NCBI RefSeq assembly: GCF_016894445.1
Contig: NZ_CP056775.1
Span: 994,001-1,058,000 of the forward strand
DNA length: 64,000 nt
Direction of reading: 5' to 3'
DNA from: Dyadobacter sandarakinus
GTDB lineage: Bacteria > Bacteroidota > Bacteroidia > Cytophagales > Spirosomataceae
Made by a program: the position numbers and the translations under genes. Shown piece by piece: positions 11,577 to 20,803 of this stretch; position 1 is the first letter of the stretch; every line of letters begins with the position of its first letter. The notes under the pieces are model-generated. The model searched no databases, was not told where the DNA came from, and was given only the letters and a program-made list of their open reading frames with translations.

Positions 11577-11596
11577 CCCATTAACTAAATCCGACC

Positions 11597-13849
11597 ATGA
11601 ACAAAGATAAAAATGCCTTAAACAGGCGCTCTTTTTTAAAAGCATCACTGCTATAAGGTGGGGGATTGATGCTGACAGTAAGCTGGTTATCCAGTTTTAA
11701 GTCTGCTGATAAGTTAGAAGCGCTGGGTTTGCCAGACGAGCCGGTGCGGCTGAATGGCTTTATCCACATTACAACCGATAATAAAATAAAACTTTTTTGC
11801 CCTAACCCTGAGTTCGGTCAAAACGTGATGACTTCTTTACCAATGATGTTGGCGGAAGAACTGGATGTTGACTGGAAGAATGTGACCGTCGAAATGGGTC
11901 CGCATGATCCCGCAAAATTAGGTGCGCAGTTTACCGGAGGCAGCAACTCGGTAAGAATGTACTGGAAGCCGCTGCGGGAGGCTGGCGCGGCAGCAAGACA
12001 GATGCTGCGCCAGGCAGCTGCCCAGAGTTGGAATGTAGCTGAAAGCGAGGTGACGACCAAGGCGGGGGTTTTGTCCCATGCAAGCGGAAAGTCTGCTGCA
12101 TATGGTGAGATGGCCAGTAAAGCGGCCGCCCTACCAGTGCCCAAAGAATTCAAACTAAAAAAGCCAAAAGAATTCACCATCGTTAGTAATTCCAAAAAGA
12201 ACGTTGAAATAAAAAAAATTACTTCTGGAAAGCCACTTTTTGGAATGGATTATAGTGTAGATGGTATGCTGATTGCCATGATCCAGCACCCACCAGCTTT
12301 TGGCATGAAACTAAAATCTTTCGATGCTGCAGAAGCGCTCAAAATGCCGGGCATAAAAGAAGTTTTCACACTAAAATTGTTTGATGATAATTTTGAACAG
12401 GGCATTTTTGATACCCGGAGCTTCAACGAATTGCTTGTCATTGTAGGAAGCTCAACCTGGCAGGTGATGAACGCCCGTAAAAAATTAGTGGTGAACTGGC
12501 AGCCTACGGGCGGGCAAAAAGACAGAATGGGCGGCAGGGGGCCCAGCCGGGAATTGACCCTGCCTGCTGGCCTTGAAAGTACGGCGACTCAAATGCAACA
12601 AATGAAGGAGTATGCTGCCAAGCCAGCGCAGCAATTAAGAAAAGACGGTGACCCGGAAACAGCTTTCGCCAATGCGGCGCAAGTTATTGAGCGTACTTAC
12701 TATGGACCTTTTTTGGCACACAACTGCATGGAACCGATGAATTTCTTTGCCCATGTGACTGAGGAGAAGGCTCTGCTTGCAGGCCCCTTGCAGGCACCAG
12801 GATTTTCTGAGGCATCAGTGGCAAAGCTTTTGAACCTGCCGGCAGATAAGATTGAAATCCAGATGACGCGCATGGGCGGTGGTTTTGGTCGCAGGGCGTA
12901 TGGACATTACCTTTATGAAGCGGCGCTGATCTCGCGAAAAGTGAAAGCACCTGTCAAGTTAATATATACCCGGGAGGATGACATGACATATGGGATTTAC
13001 CGGCCTATGTACACAGCAACTTACCGGGCGGCTTTGGATGCCAACAAAAATCTGGTCGCCTTTCATGTCAAGGGCGGCGGCATTCCAGAACATCCGATAC
13101 ATGCCAACCGTTTCCCTGCCGGGGCCGTGGATAATTATTTGGCAGAAGGCTGGCAGATCCCATCGAACATTACAATAGGTGCGTTTAGGGCGCCCCGTTC
13201 AAATTTCAATGCGGCTGCTGAACAGTCGTTTTTGGATGAAGTGGCGGAAGCGGCGGGAAAAGATCCTATTGAATTTAGACTGGCGCTTTTAAGGCGAGCT
13301 AAGGAAAACCCCGTAGGCAAGAACAATGAATATGAGCCAGACAGATATGCAGGTGTTCTTGAATTAGTGCGTAAAAAATCTGGTTGGGGCAGCGCCGATA
13401 ACGGGAAATATAGTCGTGGGGTAGCTGCCTATTTTTGTCATAATTCTTATGCTGCCCACGTCGTCGATATGGTCACCCGCGAGGGGCAACCCTATGTCGA
13501 GCGCGTGTTTAGCGCTATGGACTGTGGTATCGTGATCAATCCGGATGCAGCAACAAATATGGTGCAGGGAGCGGTTATTGACGGGATTGGTAATGCATTC
13601 TATGGAGAATTGACGTTGAAAGAGGGTGTTGCACAGCAGCAGAATTTTTATAATTACAGGATGATCCGGATCAATGAAGCGCCTAAAATTATCCAGGTCC
13701 ACTTTGTCAAAAATGAACTTGATCCAACCGGGTTAGGTGAGCCACCATTTCCACCGGTATTCGGCGCAGTAGCCAATGCCTTGTATAAAATGAAAGGAAA
13801 GCGTTATTATAACCAACCCTTCAAGGATGAAAGGCAGGAAGCTATTTAA
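11597..13849 (+). CDS. Molybdopterin-binding subunit (IorB-like), with in-frame stop in its Tat signal
   Basis: The gene logically begins at ATG 11597, encoding the Tat signal NRRSFLKASLL. Codon 20 (11654-11656) is TAA, after which the same frame continues GGGLMLTVSWLSS through 727 residues. The catalytic subunit otherwise looks intact. It has Mo-pterin contacts GGGFGRRAYG, the motif MDCGIVINPDAATNMVQGA, and near the C-terminus GLGEPPFPP, whose Glu is the catalytic base. If translation restarts at TTG 11666 or ATG 11669 the enzyme would lack its export signal and stay in the cytoplasm, while its cytochrome partner is exported. This could be a genuine nonsense mutation or a base-call error. 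Confidence 0.85.
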
Positions 13850-13958
13850 TTATCACTGCGGTGAGTGTTAAACAGTACTCACCGGTTCAAAACCTGTAAA
13901 GCATTTCGAGAATCCCTTGAATTATATGCTTGTAGGTTTACCACTGTTAAGCAAACAA

Positions 13959-14582
13959 ATGAAAATAACTAGCATAATTATATTGCTTGCACTGTCGCAT
14001 TTTGCCTGTTCATCTAATGAACAGGCAGAGATTGGACTTGATTCAATACCAGTTGCACCATTTGAAAAAACGTTAATTGTTTACCTTTCACGGACAAGTA
14101 ATACAAAGGCTGTTGCAGAAATGATTAAAGCGCAAACCGGAGGCAAGCTGGTGGCCCTTGAATTAACAACGCCTTATCCTGCTGATTACCGAACCACTGT
14201 TGAGCAGGTTGCACAAGAGAACGCATCAGGGTTTTTGCCACCACTGGAAACCCGAATTGATAGTATTGAAAAGTATGATCTGATTTTCTTGGGTTTCCCA
14301 ACTTGGGGGATGCAGTTGCCCCCCCCAATAAAAAGTTTTCTAGATCAATATGATTTGGCCGGTAAAACAATTGCCCCGTTCAACACAAATGCAGGATATG
14401 GGATTGGCACCACATTTGACCAGGTAAAAACGCTCGCACCCAAAAGTATCGTTCTTGAAGGTTTTTCAACCCAGGGAGGCATGGAGCGAGATTGGGTGTT
14501 GTTTGTAATGAAAGGAGAAAAGGAAACGGCTGTAAGCGACCAAGTAAAAAGATGGCTAAACACAATGAACACGCCTTGGTGA
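13959..14582 (+). CDS. Lipoprotein flavodoxin
   Basis: 207 residues from the ATG at 13959. The signal MKITSIIILLALSHFACSS carries a lipobox Cys, so the protein is lipid-anchored outside the cytoplasm. The FMN phosphate-binding loop is YLSRTSNTKAVAEMI, and the later flavin loops are FLGFPTWGMQLPPP and NTNAGYGIGTTFDQV. Flavodoxin-like proteins with this signature (flavodoxin_4 type) are frequent beside AraC regulators and aldo/keto reductases. It lies 109 bp after the hydroxylase subunit and ends at the terminator at 14656. Confidence 0.87.
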   Translation: MKITSIIILLALSHFACSSNEQAEIGLDSIPVAPFEKTLIVYLSRTSNTKAVAEMIKAQTGGKLVALELTTPYPADYRTTVEQVAQENASGFLPPLETRIDSIEKYDLIFLGFPTWGMQLPPPIKSFLDQYDLAGKTIAPFNTNAGYGIGTTFDQVKTLAPKSIVLEGFSTQGGMERDWVLFVMKGEKETAVSDQVKRWLNTMNTPW

Positions 14583-14987
14583 TCGTGAATTTATTGTCCG
14601 GACTTTTCAATCTGAATTTGGTATCGGTAGCTATTATTTTGCACAAGTAAGCCAATCCTGCTTTAACAAAGCAGGACTTTTCTTTCTAAAACTTCGGTTT
14701 CAATAAACTTGCTTGATCGGGACAACTTTATGGATCTCGGTTGTAGTTAATTCTACATATAAAGTATTAGACGCAATCAGGATCCTAAGTTAGATCCGTC
14801 CTTAAAACTAGAAAAGCTCTTAGAGATATTTATGCTCTTTAAAATGGCAGGGGCAGCATTGAGTTTCTGTTCCCCCACTCATTCTCCGATTTGCTATATC
14901 ATGTGCGTACGCGGAAACGGTAGTGGCTGTTGCGGAACTTGCAGGAATTTTTGGGTGAGTTAATTTCAATAAGTAATATCTGAGAAT
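14583..14987. other. Intergenic region, 405 bp
   Basis: It contains the terminator at 14656-14686 and then sequence up to the decayed transposase. No ORF is visible. The outer end of the insertion element should lie here, but no clear terminal inverted repeat could be matched by eye. Confidence 0.4.
14656..14686 (+). terminator. Rho-independent terminator after the flavodoxin gene
   Basis: An 8-bp perfect stem, CCTGCTTT / AAAGCAGG, with a 3-nt loop is followed by cttttctttct. It lies 74 bp after the flavodoxin stop codon and closes the oxidoreductase operon. Confidence 0.75.
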
Positions 14988-16523
14988 TTATGAAGTCAGC
15001 CCAAAGCGATAAAATGGCTTAAAGAATGTAGCCTTACAGTCACGTTTTGCCTCTTTTGCGGCGCTCTGCACCAGTTTATTATTAAATGTTTTGAGGTACT
15101 TTTTAAGATTAATGCAAATGGCTGACATCAGCATCACCTTATGAGCTGCGGCCTTCCCTAAAACATTGATTTTATTTAATCCGTAATGATGGACCAGACT
15201 TCCAAAAATAGGCTCTATTGTGCTCTATCGCAGTCGCTTCATTTGCTTGCTTGTCTGCTGTGCTGCCTTTCATGAGCTCTGTGGTAATAGTCTTCATAGG
15301 TTGTCGTGAATATTCTTTTAAATAGCGACTTGGGTGTACAGGAATCTTTGAGAATGCAGGGAATGCAATCTTTTTTAGAGGCCCGATAATTCTTTATAGA
15401 CTGTCCATCTGAAGTCCGGCCAAAGCCTTTAAATGGGATTCTCTTGTCCATTGTGCAGATAAAAACATCCTCCTTCCTGTCGTAGGTGACCCATTCCCTT
15501 TCCGGTTTATACTTTCCAAAAACAGGAATCCACGGTGTGATATTCCGTAATTCTAAGAATTGGTAATTTTAACCATTGGAGTAACCTCCATCTGCTAGGA
15601 GCTCGGTCATGCATAGTTCATTGGCCTTTATTCTACCTTCAACCTTCTCAGTCATGGCTGGCAAATACTGACTATCTCTTCCATCTGCAAAGTCTGCCTG
15701 TATATGGCTGATTACACCCTGACTCGTATCGACTGCCATACGACAGTGATAGTTGAGTTTTCTTGCCTTTCCAGGCTTTACTGAAATACGTGCATCTGGA
15801 TCATGGGGACTGTAATGGGTTTTATTGCTAAAGAGCTGTGCTTTTTCATGAGCAGCGCCGCTAGCACTAATAGGATTCTCGCGAAGTTTTTCCTGGTGAG
15901 ATTTTATGCGCCTGAGATGATGCGGCGGAGCAGTTAATATCCCGGCAGGCGAAGTTACGTCAGTGCTTGCCTATTGTTGATTTTCAGCATCAACATTCTC
16001 AAAGTGGTTCTTGATAGATTGAAATGGCTTTTTCAACTCAAGACTTTCCATTGAGGCATTCGCTTTGATCGGAGCGGAATCCAGGGCCTGAGTATGCCCA
16101 CTGACCATACCCTTATCAACGCACATGCTGAAAACCTTGTCGAACAGACTTTCAAAAACTGTGGCTGGATATAGTTGCCTGGTCCTACTAACGGTTGAAT
16201 GCCATGGCAACGATTCGTCAATATCATAGCCAATGAAGTACAGAATATCCAACGGTCCGCCGCCGCGGTCGCATCGAGCTGTGCTCTATAAGACGCCGAT
16301 CTGATGTGATGTTTTCCAGGTATCCGGTCAACATCAACTTAAAGAAAACAACTGGATCAATCGACGGATTACCAGTTTTGCCATACAGCTCGCGTGTATC
16401 GTTGTATAAAAACTTCAGATCGAGCGCTTCGCCAAGTCTGCGGTAGAAATTTTCCCTAGGTACACGATCTGAAAGTTGGAAGCTGATGAACAACTTTTCC
16501 GAGTAATTTTTCTTTCCTTGCAT
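14988..16523 (-). pseudogene. Decayed IS1182-family transposase
   Basis: Pieces of one DDE transposase are spread over three frames. The start (16523-16224) has SYRLSDRVPRENFYRRLGEALDL-type sequence. The middle (16252-15971) has DESLPWHSTVSRTRQLYP and TQALDSAPIKANASMESL. The Cys-rich part (15451-15239) has GFGRTSDGQSIKNYRASKKDC. The C-terminus ends in FFKPFYRFGLTS with a stop at 14988. Between these lie frameshifts and stops. A 16-nt GC-only insertion at 16253-16268 splits SMR from LDILYFIGYD. The element cannot make an active transposase. Confidence 0.85.
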
Positions 16524-16564
16524 TCCTTAAGTTACAGAAAATTACTGACTCGGCGAAGCATAAT

Positions 16565-16590
16565 CTGCCTTATTAAGTTTAATAAGGCAG
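16565..16590. other. Perfect 12-bp inverted repeat with 2-nt loop
   Basis: The arms CTGCCTTATTAA and TTAATAAGGCAG are separated by GT, 36 bp upstream of the CPCC gene start. It may be a terminator-like hairpin, an operator, or a relic of the transposon end. It has no T-run on either side, so a simple terminator is unlikely. Confidence 0.55.
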
Positions 16591-16625
16591 CGAGCCGGAA
16601 GGTGTTTAAATGATCGAAAAAGTCA

Positions 16626-16895
16626 ATGAAAATAGGAACATGTCCATGCTGCGGCTACCAAACACTTGGTGGGCATTTGGTAGAAGATTATAGCATTTGC
16701 CCAATCTGCTTTTGGGAAAGTGATCCTGTTCAGAATGAAAATCCGGATTATGAAGGAGGTGCTAACACAGTTTCCCTAAGAGTCGGCCAACACAATTTTT
16801 TTGTATTTGGCGCTTGCGAGCTAACTATGAAAGCTCACGTTAGGCCACCGCTAAAAGATGAATCGAAAGATCCTACTTGGAAACCCATTGAATAA
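16626..16895 (+). CDS. CPCC-family cysteine-rich protein
   Basis: 89 residues. The N-terminus MKIGTCPCCGYQTLGG and the second pair ICPICFWESDPVQ match the small cysteine-rich CPCC domain family, predicted to bind one zinc through four Cys. The motif NPDYEGGANTVSLRVGQ is also typical. The function is unknown, and these genes are common in accessory regions, often near toxin or immunity genes. Here it follows the transposase remnant. Confidence 0.85.
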   Translation: MKIGTCPCCGYQTLGGHLVEDYSICPICFWESDPVQNENPDYEGGANTVSLRVGQHNFFVFGACELTMKAHVRPPLKDESKDPTWKPIE

Positions 16896-17063
16896 ATAAC
16901 GCCAAACTAGCAACTCAGATTAAAATGAGTTGTGCAACAGCCACGGTCGTTTTAATGAACTTGTGCATCCTGTCCATATATTGCCAAACAATCTATTCCT
17001 AAGGCAATATTTTCTAATTAACTCTTTCGAACTTACCTTTTATTGTACTATAATTTTCAAAGA

Positions 17064-17092
17064 AAAATCCCGGCAAATATCACCGGGATTTT
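17064..17092 (-). terminator. Terminator of the TonB-receptor operon
   Basis: The stem AAAATCCCGG / CCGGGATTTT has a 9-nt loop. Read on the minus strand it ends in ATTTTTCTTTG. It lies about 80 bp downstream of the TonB-dependent receptor stop codon at 17171. Confidence 0.75.
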
Positions 17093-17170
17093 ATTGAACC
17101 TTGAACTGCAAAATGAAACAGGGTTACTAGATTAACTCGAATGCATCCAAACCTGAATGCATAGCGAGCT

Positions 17171-19432
17171 TCATTTGAGAAAGTATGTAAAGCTAAGTCG
17201 GGCAGCAAACGGCGTCCCAGGGGTGAAATGGATTTCTTCAACGGGAGCAGGTTCGCCTTGAAGCTGGCTTTCGGTTGCGAACTGCGTTTCCTTCCAGCGG
17301 GTGTTGAAGAGGTTTTGTATGGATAATCCGAGCGAATACCTTGATTTGGTATAATTGAGTTGTAAATCGTTGACAAAATAGCCTTTGGCCACAATGCTGT
17401 TGTCCTCATTGGCGGGCCTGGCACCCATATAGCGGTACCGCAATGACCCACTCCATGCCCCTGCGTTGCGGATGGATAGCCCGCCGACAGAGGTAAGGGT
17501 AGGGGCAAGCGGCAAATAATCCTGGCCCGCCTCAATGCCAATCGCCCGCGGTTTGGCAGCGTTCAAGTCCAGATCAGCATACAGATGCCGGGTAAGCTCA
17601 TATCGCATGGAGAGGTCCAGCCCGTAGCGCCGGGTTTTGCCACTAGGCTCGACCACACCTTCGTCCCCCACGTATACAAACTCCTGTTGAAGCCACAAAT
17701 ACCATGCGGCAGCATTCACCAGAAGCCTTGGAAATGGCTTGAAGATCGTCCCTGCATCAACACCATAAGCTGGTGGAAGCGTCCTGCGGCCATTTTCTGT
17801 TATCACTACCCTTGTATCATTGGAGTGAAAACTTTTCCCCGAGTTCAGATACAATTGCAGGCCGGGATTGACAGTATAGTAAAGGTTTAATTTCGGAGAG
17901 ATGATAGCGGATGTACTTTGCTTTTTGGTCACCGGCGAGCGTAGCAAATCTTCATACTGGTTTCGGAAATAATCAAGTCTTACACCTGCATTGATGGAAA
18001 AACGATCCGAGAATTGGATAAGCTCATCCACGTAAGCACCAGCGTTCACTTCGTTGATGTTCCCATATTGCTGGCGGTCAAGGGTTTCAGTCCGGTTTTT
18101 GGTATGGGAAAGCTCTGTCCCGCGGGTTAGATCCTGACGGTATTGCAAACCTGCTGTGGATGTGAAGCCAATGCTGCCGATATAATCAGTGCGTGAAATG
18201 CTTCCGTTATAACCAAAAAGATCACGCTTCTCCTTCTGACGGATCTGGTCGCCGTTGATAGAATCTTTCAGGAAAAATGTAAAATTTGAATAGAGCTCAA
18301 AATTGTAATTACTGTAAAACAGCTGGTTTTTGATCTTGTAACCACTGGGGGTAACGGTGACCGCTTCTGCATTGAAATTAGTGCGGCTGGTCTGGCCGCC
18401 TTCGGTAGGGTCAACCGAGCCGAAAAATCCGGTAAGTCCCGATGCAACAGCCCGGTTAGGAATCTGCCCCGAGTGGTTCCATTTACTCCAAAACGTTGAG
18501 CCGGTTAAAGTTAGGTTCGTATTGACAGATAAATGGCCGTGGTATTTTCCCTGCACGTTGAACCGTTTGAATTTCTGCGGGTTGTCAAAATAGGAATCAG
18601 AATAAGAATATTCAGAGGCCAGGTAAGCCGACTGGTTTTTCTCTTTTCCCTTTTGTCCTAATAAATCCAATCCGCCAACCGCGCGGAAAGTGCCGTACTG
18701 TCCCCCTTCAAGCTTTATAAAGCTGTTATCAAGCGTTGTTTTTGTTTTCAGATTGACCCAGCCTGCTGTTGTAAAATTGCCTTTGTCAGTTGTATAAGGG
18801 CCTTTCTTGAAATCAACGGTTTCCACCAGTTCGGGTATCACAAAATGCAGATCTGCATATCCCTGCCCGTGGGCATGTGAAACCATGTTGATGGGCATAC
18901 CGTCCACGCTCAGGCGGATATCGGTCCCGTGATCAATGTCAAATCCGCGTAGGAATATCTGCTCCGCTTTTCCTCCGCCCGCATGCTGCCCGATGAAAAG
19001 GCCGGGAACAATCCGCAGTATTTCCTGGGAATTGGTGATAGGACGCAGCCGGATATCCAGACTGCTGATCAGCTGCTGGTCATGGGCTTTTAAGCCGGAT
19101 ACTGTGACAGTGCTGAGCGTTACGGGTGCGACACTCATCTTGGTTTGGACCTTCGTAGTCAACTCGTCGGCCACCGTTATTTCCTGTACTAAAGGTGCAT
19201 AGCCGATGTGTGAAAATTCCAGCTTGTAAGCCGATGCTATCAGATCGTTGAAACGATATTGACCAAGCTCGTCTGTTACTTCTGCTTTGCCTGTACCGAC
19301 CAGCTGCACACTGACCCCGCGGAGTGGGAGGCCACTTGCCGCGTCGGTCACACGCCCTTCAACCGAGCCCAGGTGCGCAAAAGCAGCCGCGCTAATCATT
19401 GACAATACAAATGCGAGTAATACTGATTTCAT
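17171..19432 (-). CDS. TonB-dependent outer-membrane receptor
   Basis: 753 residues. A signal peptide (MKSVLLAFVLSMISAAAFA) is followed by a carboxypeptidase-regulatory-like domain, about residues 23-105 (GSVEGRVTDAASGLPLRGVSV ... LEFSHIGYAPLVQEI). The plug domain is at about 120-235 (ITNSQEILRIVPGLFIGQHAGG, GFDIDHGTDIRLSVDGMPIN). A 22-strand barrel follows, with NLFNTRW near the end and a final strand LSFTYFLK. It imports a ligand across the outer membrane using TonB. It is not a SusC-type receptor, since it is shorter and has no SusD partner. It lies 6 bp downstream of the HupE-like gene and is the last gene of a four-gene strand with two DUF3500 genes. Confidence 0.9.
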   Translation of the reverse strand: MKSVLLAFVLSMISAAAFAHLGSVEGRVTDAASGLPLRGVSVQLVGTGKAEVTDELGQYRFNDLIASAYKLEFSHIGYAPLVQEITVADELTTKVQTKMSVAPVTLSTVTVSGLKAHDQQLISSLDIRLRPITNSQEILRIVPGLFIGQHAGGGKAEQIFLRGFDIDHGTDIRLSVDGMPINMVSHAHGQGYADLHFVIPELVETVDFKKGPYTTDKGNFTTAGWVNLKTKTTLDNSFIKLEGGQYGTFRAVGGLDLLGQKGKEKNQSAYLASEYSYSDSYFDNPQKFKRFNVQGKYHGHLSVNTNLTLTGSTFWSKWNHSGQIPNRAVASGLTGFFGSVDPTEGGQTSRTNFNAEAVTVTPSGYKIKNQLFYSNYNFELYSNFTFFLKDSINGDQIRQKEKRDLFGYNGSISRTDYIGSIGFTSTAGLQYRQDLTRGTELSHTKNRTETLDRQQYGNINEVNAGAYVDELIQFSDRFSINAGVRLDYFRNQYEDLLRSPVTKKQSTSAIISPKLNLYYTVNPGLQLYLNSGKSFHSNDTRVVITENGRRTLPPAYGVDAGTIFKPFPRLLVNAAAWYLWLQQEFVYVGDEGVVEPSGKTRRYGLDLSMRYELTRHLYADLDLNAAKPRAIGIEAGQDYLPLAPTLTSVGGLSIRNAGAWSGSLRYRYMGARPANEDNSIVAKGYFVNDLQLNYTKSRYSLGLSIQNLFNTRWKETQFATESQLQGEPAPVEEIHFTPGTPFAARLSFTYFLK

Positions 19433-19438
19433 TTATAG

Positions 19439-20803
19439 TCAGGCGTTTTTTAATTGTCGTGTTCTTATTGTAAAGAATATAGCCAACAAAGCTAGTAGAA
19501 ACACAAAATAAGGCGAGTAGCCCGCAATGCGCTCTACCATCCCGGCCCATGCATTTGCAGTGCCGGTCACGCGCTCGGCTGTCCAGGCAATTGCGGCCAC
19601 CGCAGCTAAAACAGCACCTGTTAGCCGCACAATCCTGTAAACCGGCGTGCGGCTTAACAAGATCAACCAAGGGATTGTAACTATAATAATCAGCAGCTGC
19701 ATCAGTTCAATACCGACATTGAAGCCAAGGATGCTAAGGGCCATTCTGCCAGCATCGAGCGAAAGGTTGGCAAGCGTATTGGCAAACGCCATCCCGTGGA
19801 TTAGGCCAAAGCCGGTAGCGATCCAGGTTTCTTTGCCAGGGAAAAGTGGCCGAATGGCATGGATAGCAGAAACCAGGATGGATAGAGCAATCATGATTTC
19901 GACTGGTTGGCTGGGGAGCCTAACCCATCCCAACGCCCCGAGTAGCAGTATAACAGAATGGCCGACCGTAAAAGCACTTACAATCCAGAGCAGACGCGAC
20001 AAACTATAACGGATGCCTCCGAAATCAGTCCAGCGCCTGCGTGTGTGTAGCAGTGGGGCGGGTAGGAGTAGCACCAGTATGAAAAGCAGGTGGTCTGTTC
20101 CTTCCGCAATGTGCTGGATGCCAAGCCTGACCATGGATATCAACCCTTTCCAAGCACTTCCAGCTTCCAGGTTGATCGTCAGTGGTAAAATCCTGTTATT
20201 GACAATATCAAGCTCAATGACTCCTACCTGTGCAGGAGCATCTTCTGCAAGCTTGCCTGCCGCCCAGTCCTGACTGACTGATACCAATATCTTATGGGTC
20301 ACAACCTGATGAAGTACCGCGTCGTAGTCAAGAATGAATTTTCTTATGTCTGCCCCAGCGGGTGGTGTAAGTTCCAACTGTGCTGTCAGCTCGCGATAAA
20401 CGCCGTTAATTGCATTTTGCGTTTCGTGCACTTTTAATGCGCCGATGGTTACGCGCCATGGTTTTCCATCTAATGTCTTGGGGTTGATATGCTTGGTTAA
20501 ATAAGCACGGAGCTCCGAGCCAAGCCTGTCGACTAACTGCGCAGAGGAATCATTGACGGGAATACCGATTGCTGCCTGCAATTCGCTTAACGGAATCTGT
20601 AATTCGGTACTGATGTGGTCGGAATGCAGGGTCAGCAAGACGACTGAATTTGGCATTGGATGACCCAAAGCGTTACCAGCACTTAGACCGCGTATAATTG
20701 GGATCAGTAGGATCGTAAACCACTTTTTCAAGTGGTTTACGATCAATATCGGATTGTCCAAAATAGATTTATTTAGTCCCGCCATAATCTGTTGTATGGT
20801 CAC
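19439..20803 (-). CDS. HupE/UreJ-like membrane protein
   Basis: Up to 454 residues. An extracytoplasmic N-terminal domain of about 220 residues begins HPMPNSVVLLTLHSDH. Seven or so membrane segments follow, including the signature IQHIAEGTDHLLFILVLLL, FTVGHSVILLLG, and GLIHGMAFANTLANL with conserved His. These are hallmarks of HupE/UreJ_2 proteins, some of which are linked to nickel or cobalt traffic. The open frame begins at TTG/ATG codons overlapping the upstream DUF3500 stop (20769). A TTG at 20731, inside a strong hairpin, would give a better signal peptide (KKWFTILLIPIIRGLSAGNA). The start is therefore uncertain. Confidence 0.85.
   Translation of the reverse strand: MTIQQIMAGLNKSILDNPILIVNHLKKWFTILLIPIIRGLSAGNALGHPMPNSVVLLTLHSDHISTELQIPLSELQAAIGIPVNDSSAQLVDRLGSELRAYLTKHINPKTLDGKPWRVTIGALKVHETQNAINGVYRELTAQLELTPPAGADIRKFILDYDAVLHQVVTHKILVSVSQDWAAGKLAEDAPAQVGVIELDIVNNRILPLTINLEAGSAWKGLISMVRLGIQHIAEGTDHLLFILVLLLPAPLLHTRRRWTDFGGIRYSLSRLLWIVSAFTVGHSVILLLGALGWVRLPSQPVEIMIALSILVSAIHAIRPLFPGKETWIATGFGLIHGMAFANTLANLSLDAGRMALSILGFNVGIELMQLLIIIVTIPWLILLSRTPVYRIVRLTGAVLAAVAAIAWTAERVTGTANAWAGMVERIAGYSPYFVFLLALLAIFFTIRTRQLKNA
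20711..20744 (-). promoter_or_regulatory. 15-bp perfect hairpin at the start of the HupE-like gene
   Basis: GATCGTAAACCACTT (20711-20725) and AAGTGGTTTACGATC (20730-20744) are perfect complements with a TTTC spacer. The structure sits 25 bp after the DUF3500 stop codon and encloses the candidate TTG start at 20729-20731. There is no T-run, so it is not an ordinary terminator. I infer an RNA hairpin controlling translation or mRNA stability between the two genes. Confidence 0.6.

Noticed and set aside
13860..13883. GGTGAGT..ACTCACC hairpin after the hydroxylase gene as a terminator
   Set aside because: Only 7 bp stem, 10-nt loop and no T-run; too weak to call.
17080..17541. Minus-strand frame of 153 codons overlapping the TonB receptor end
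   Set aside because: Different frame of the receptor gene and the terminator; rich in Arg/Leu as expected for a shadow frame.
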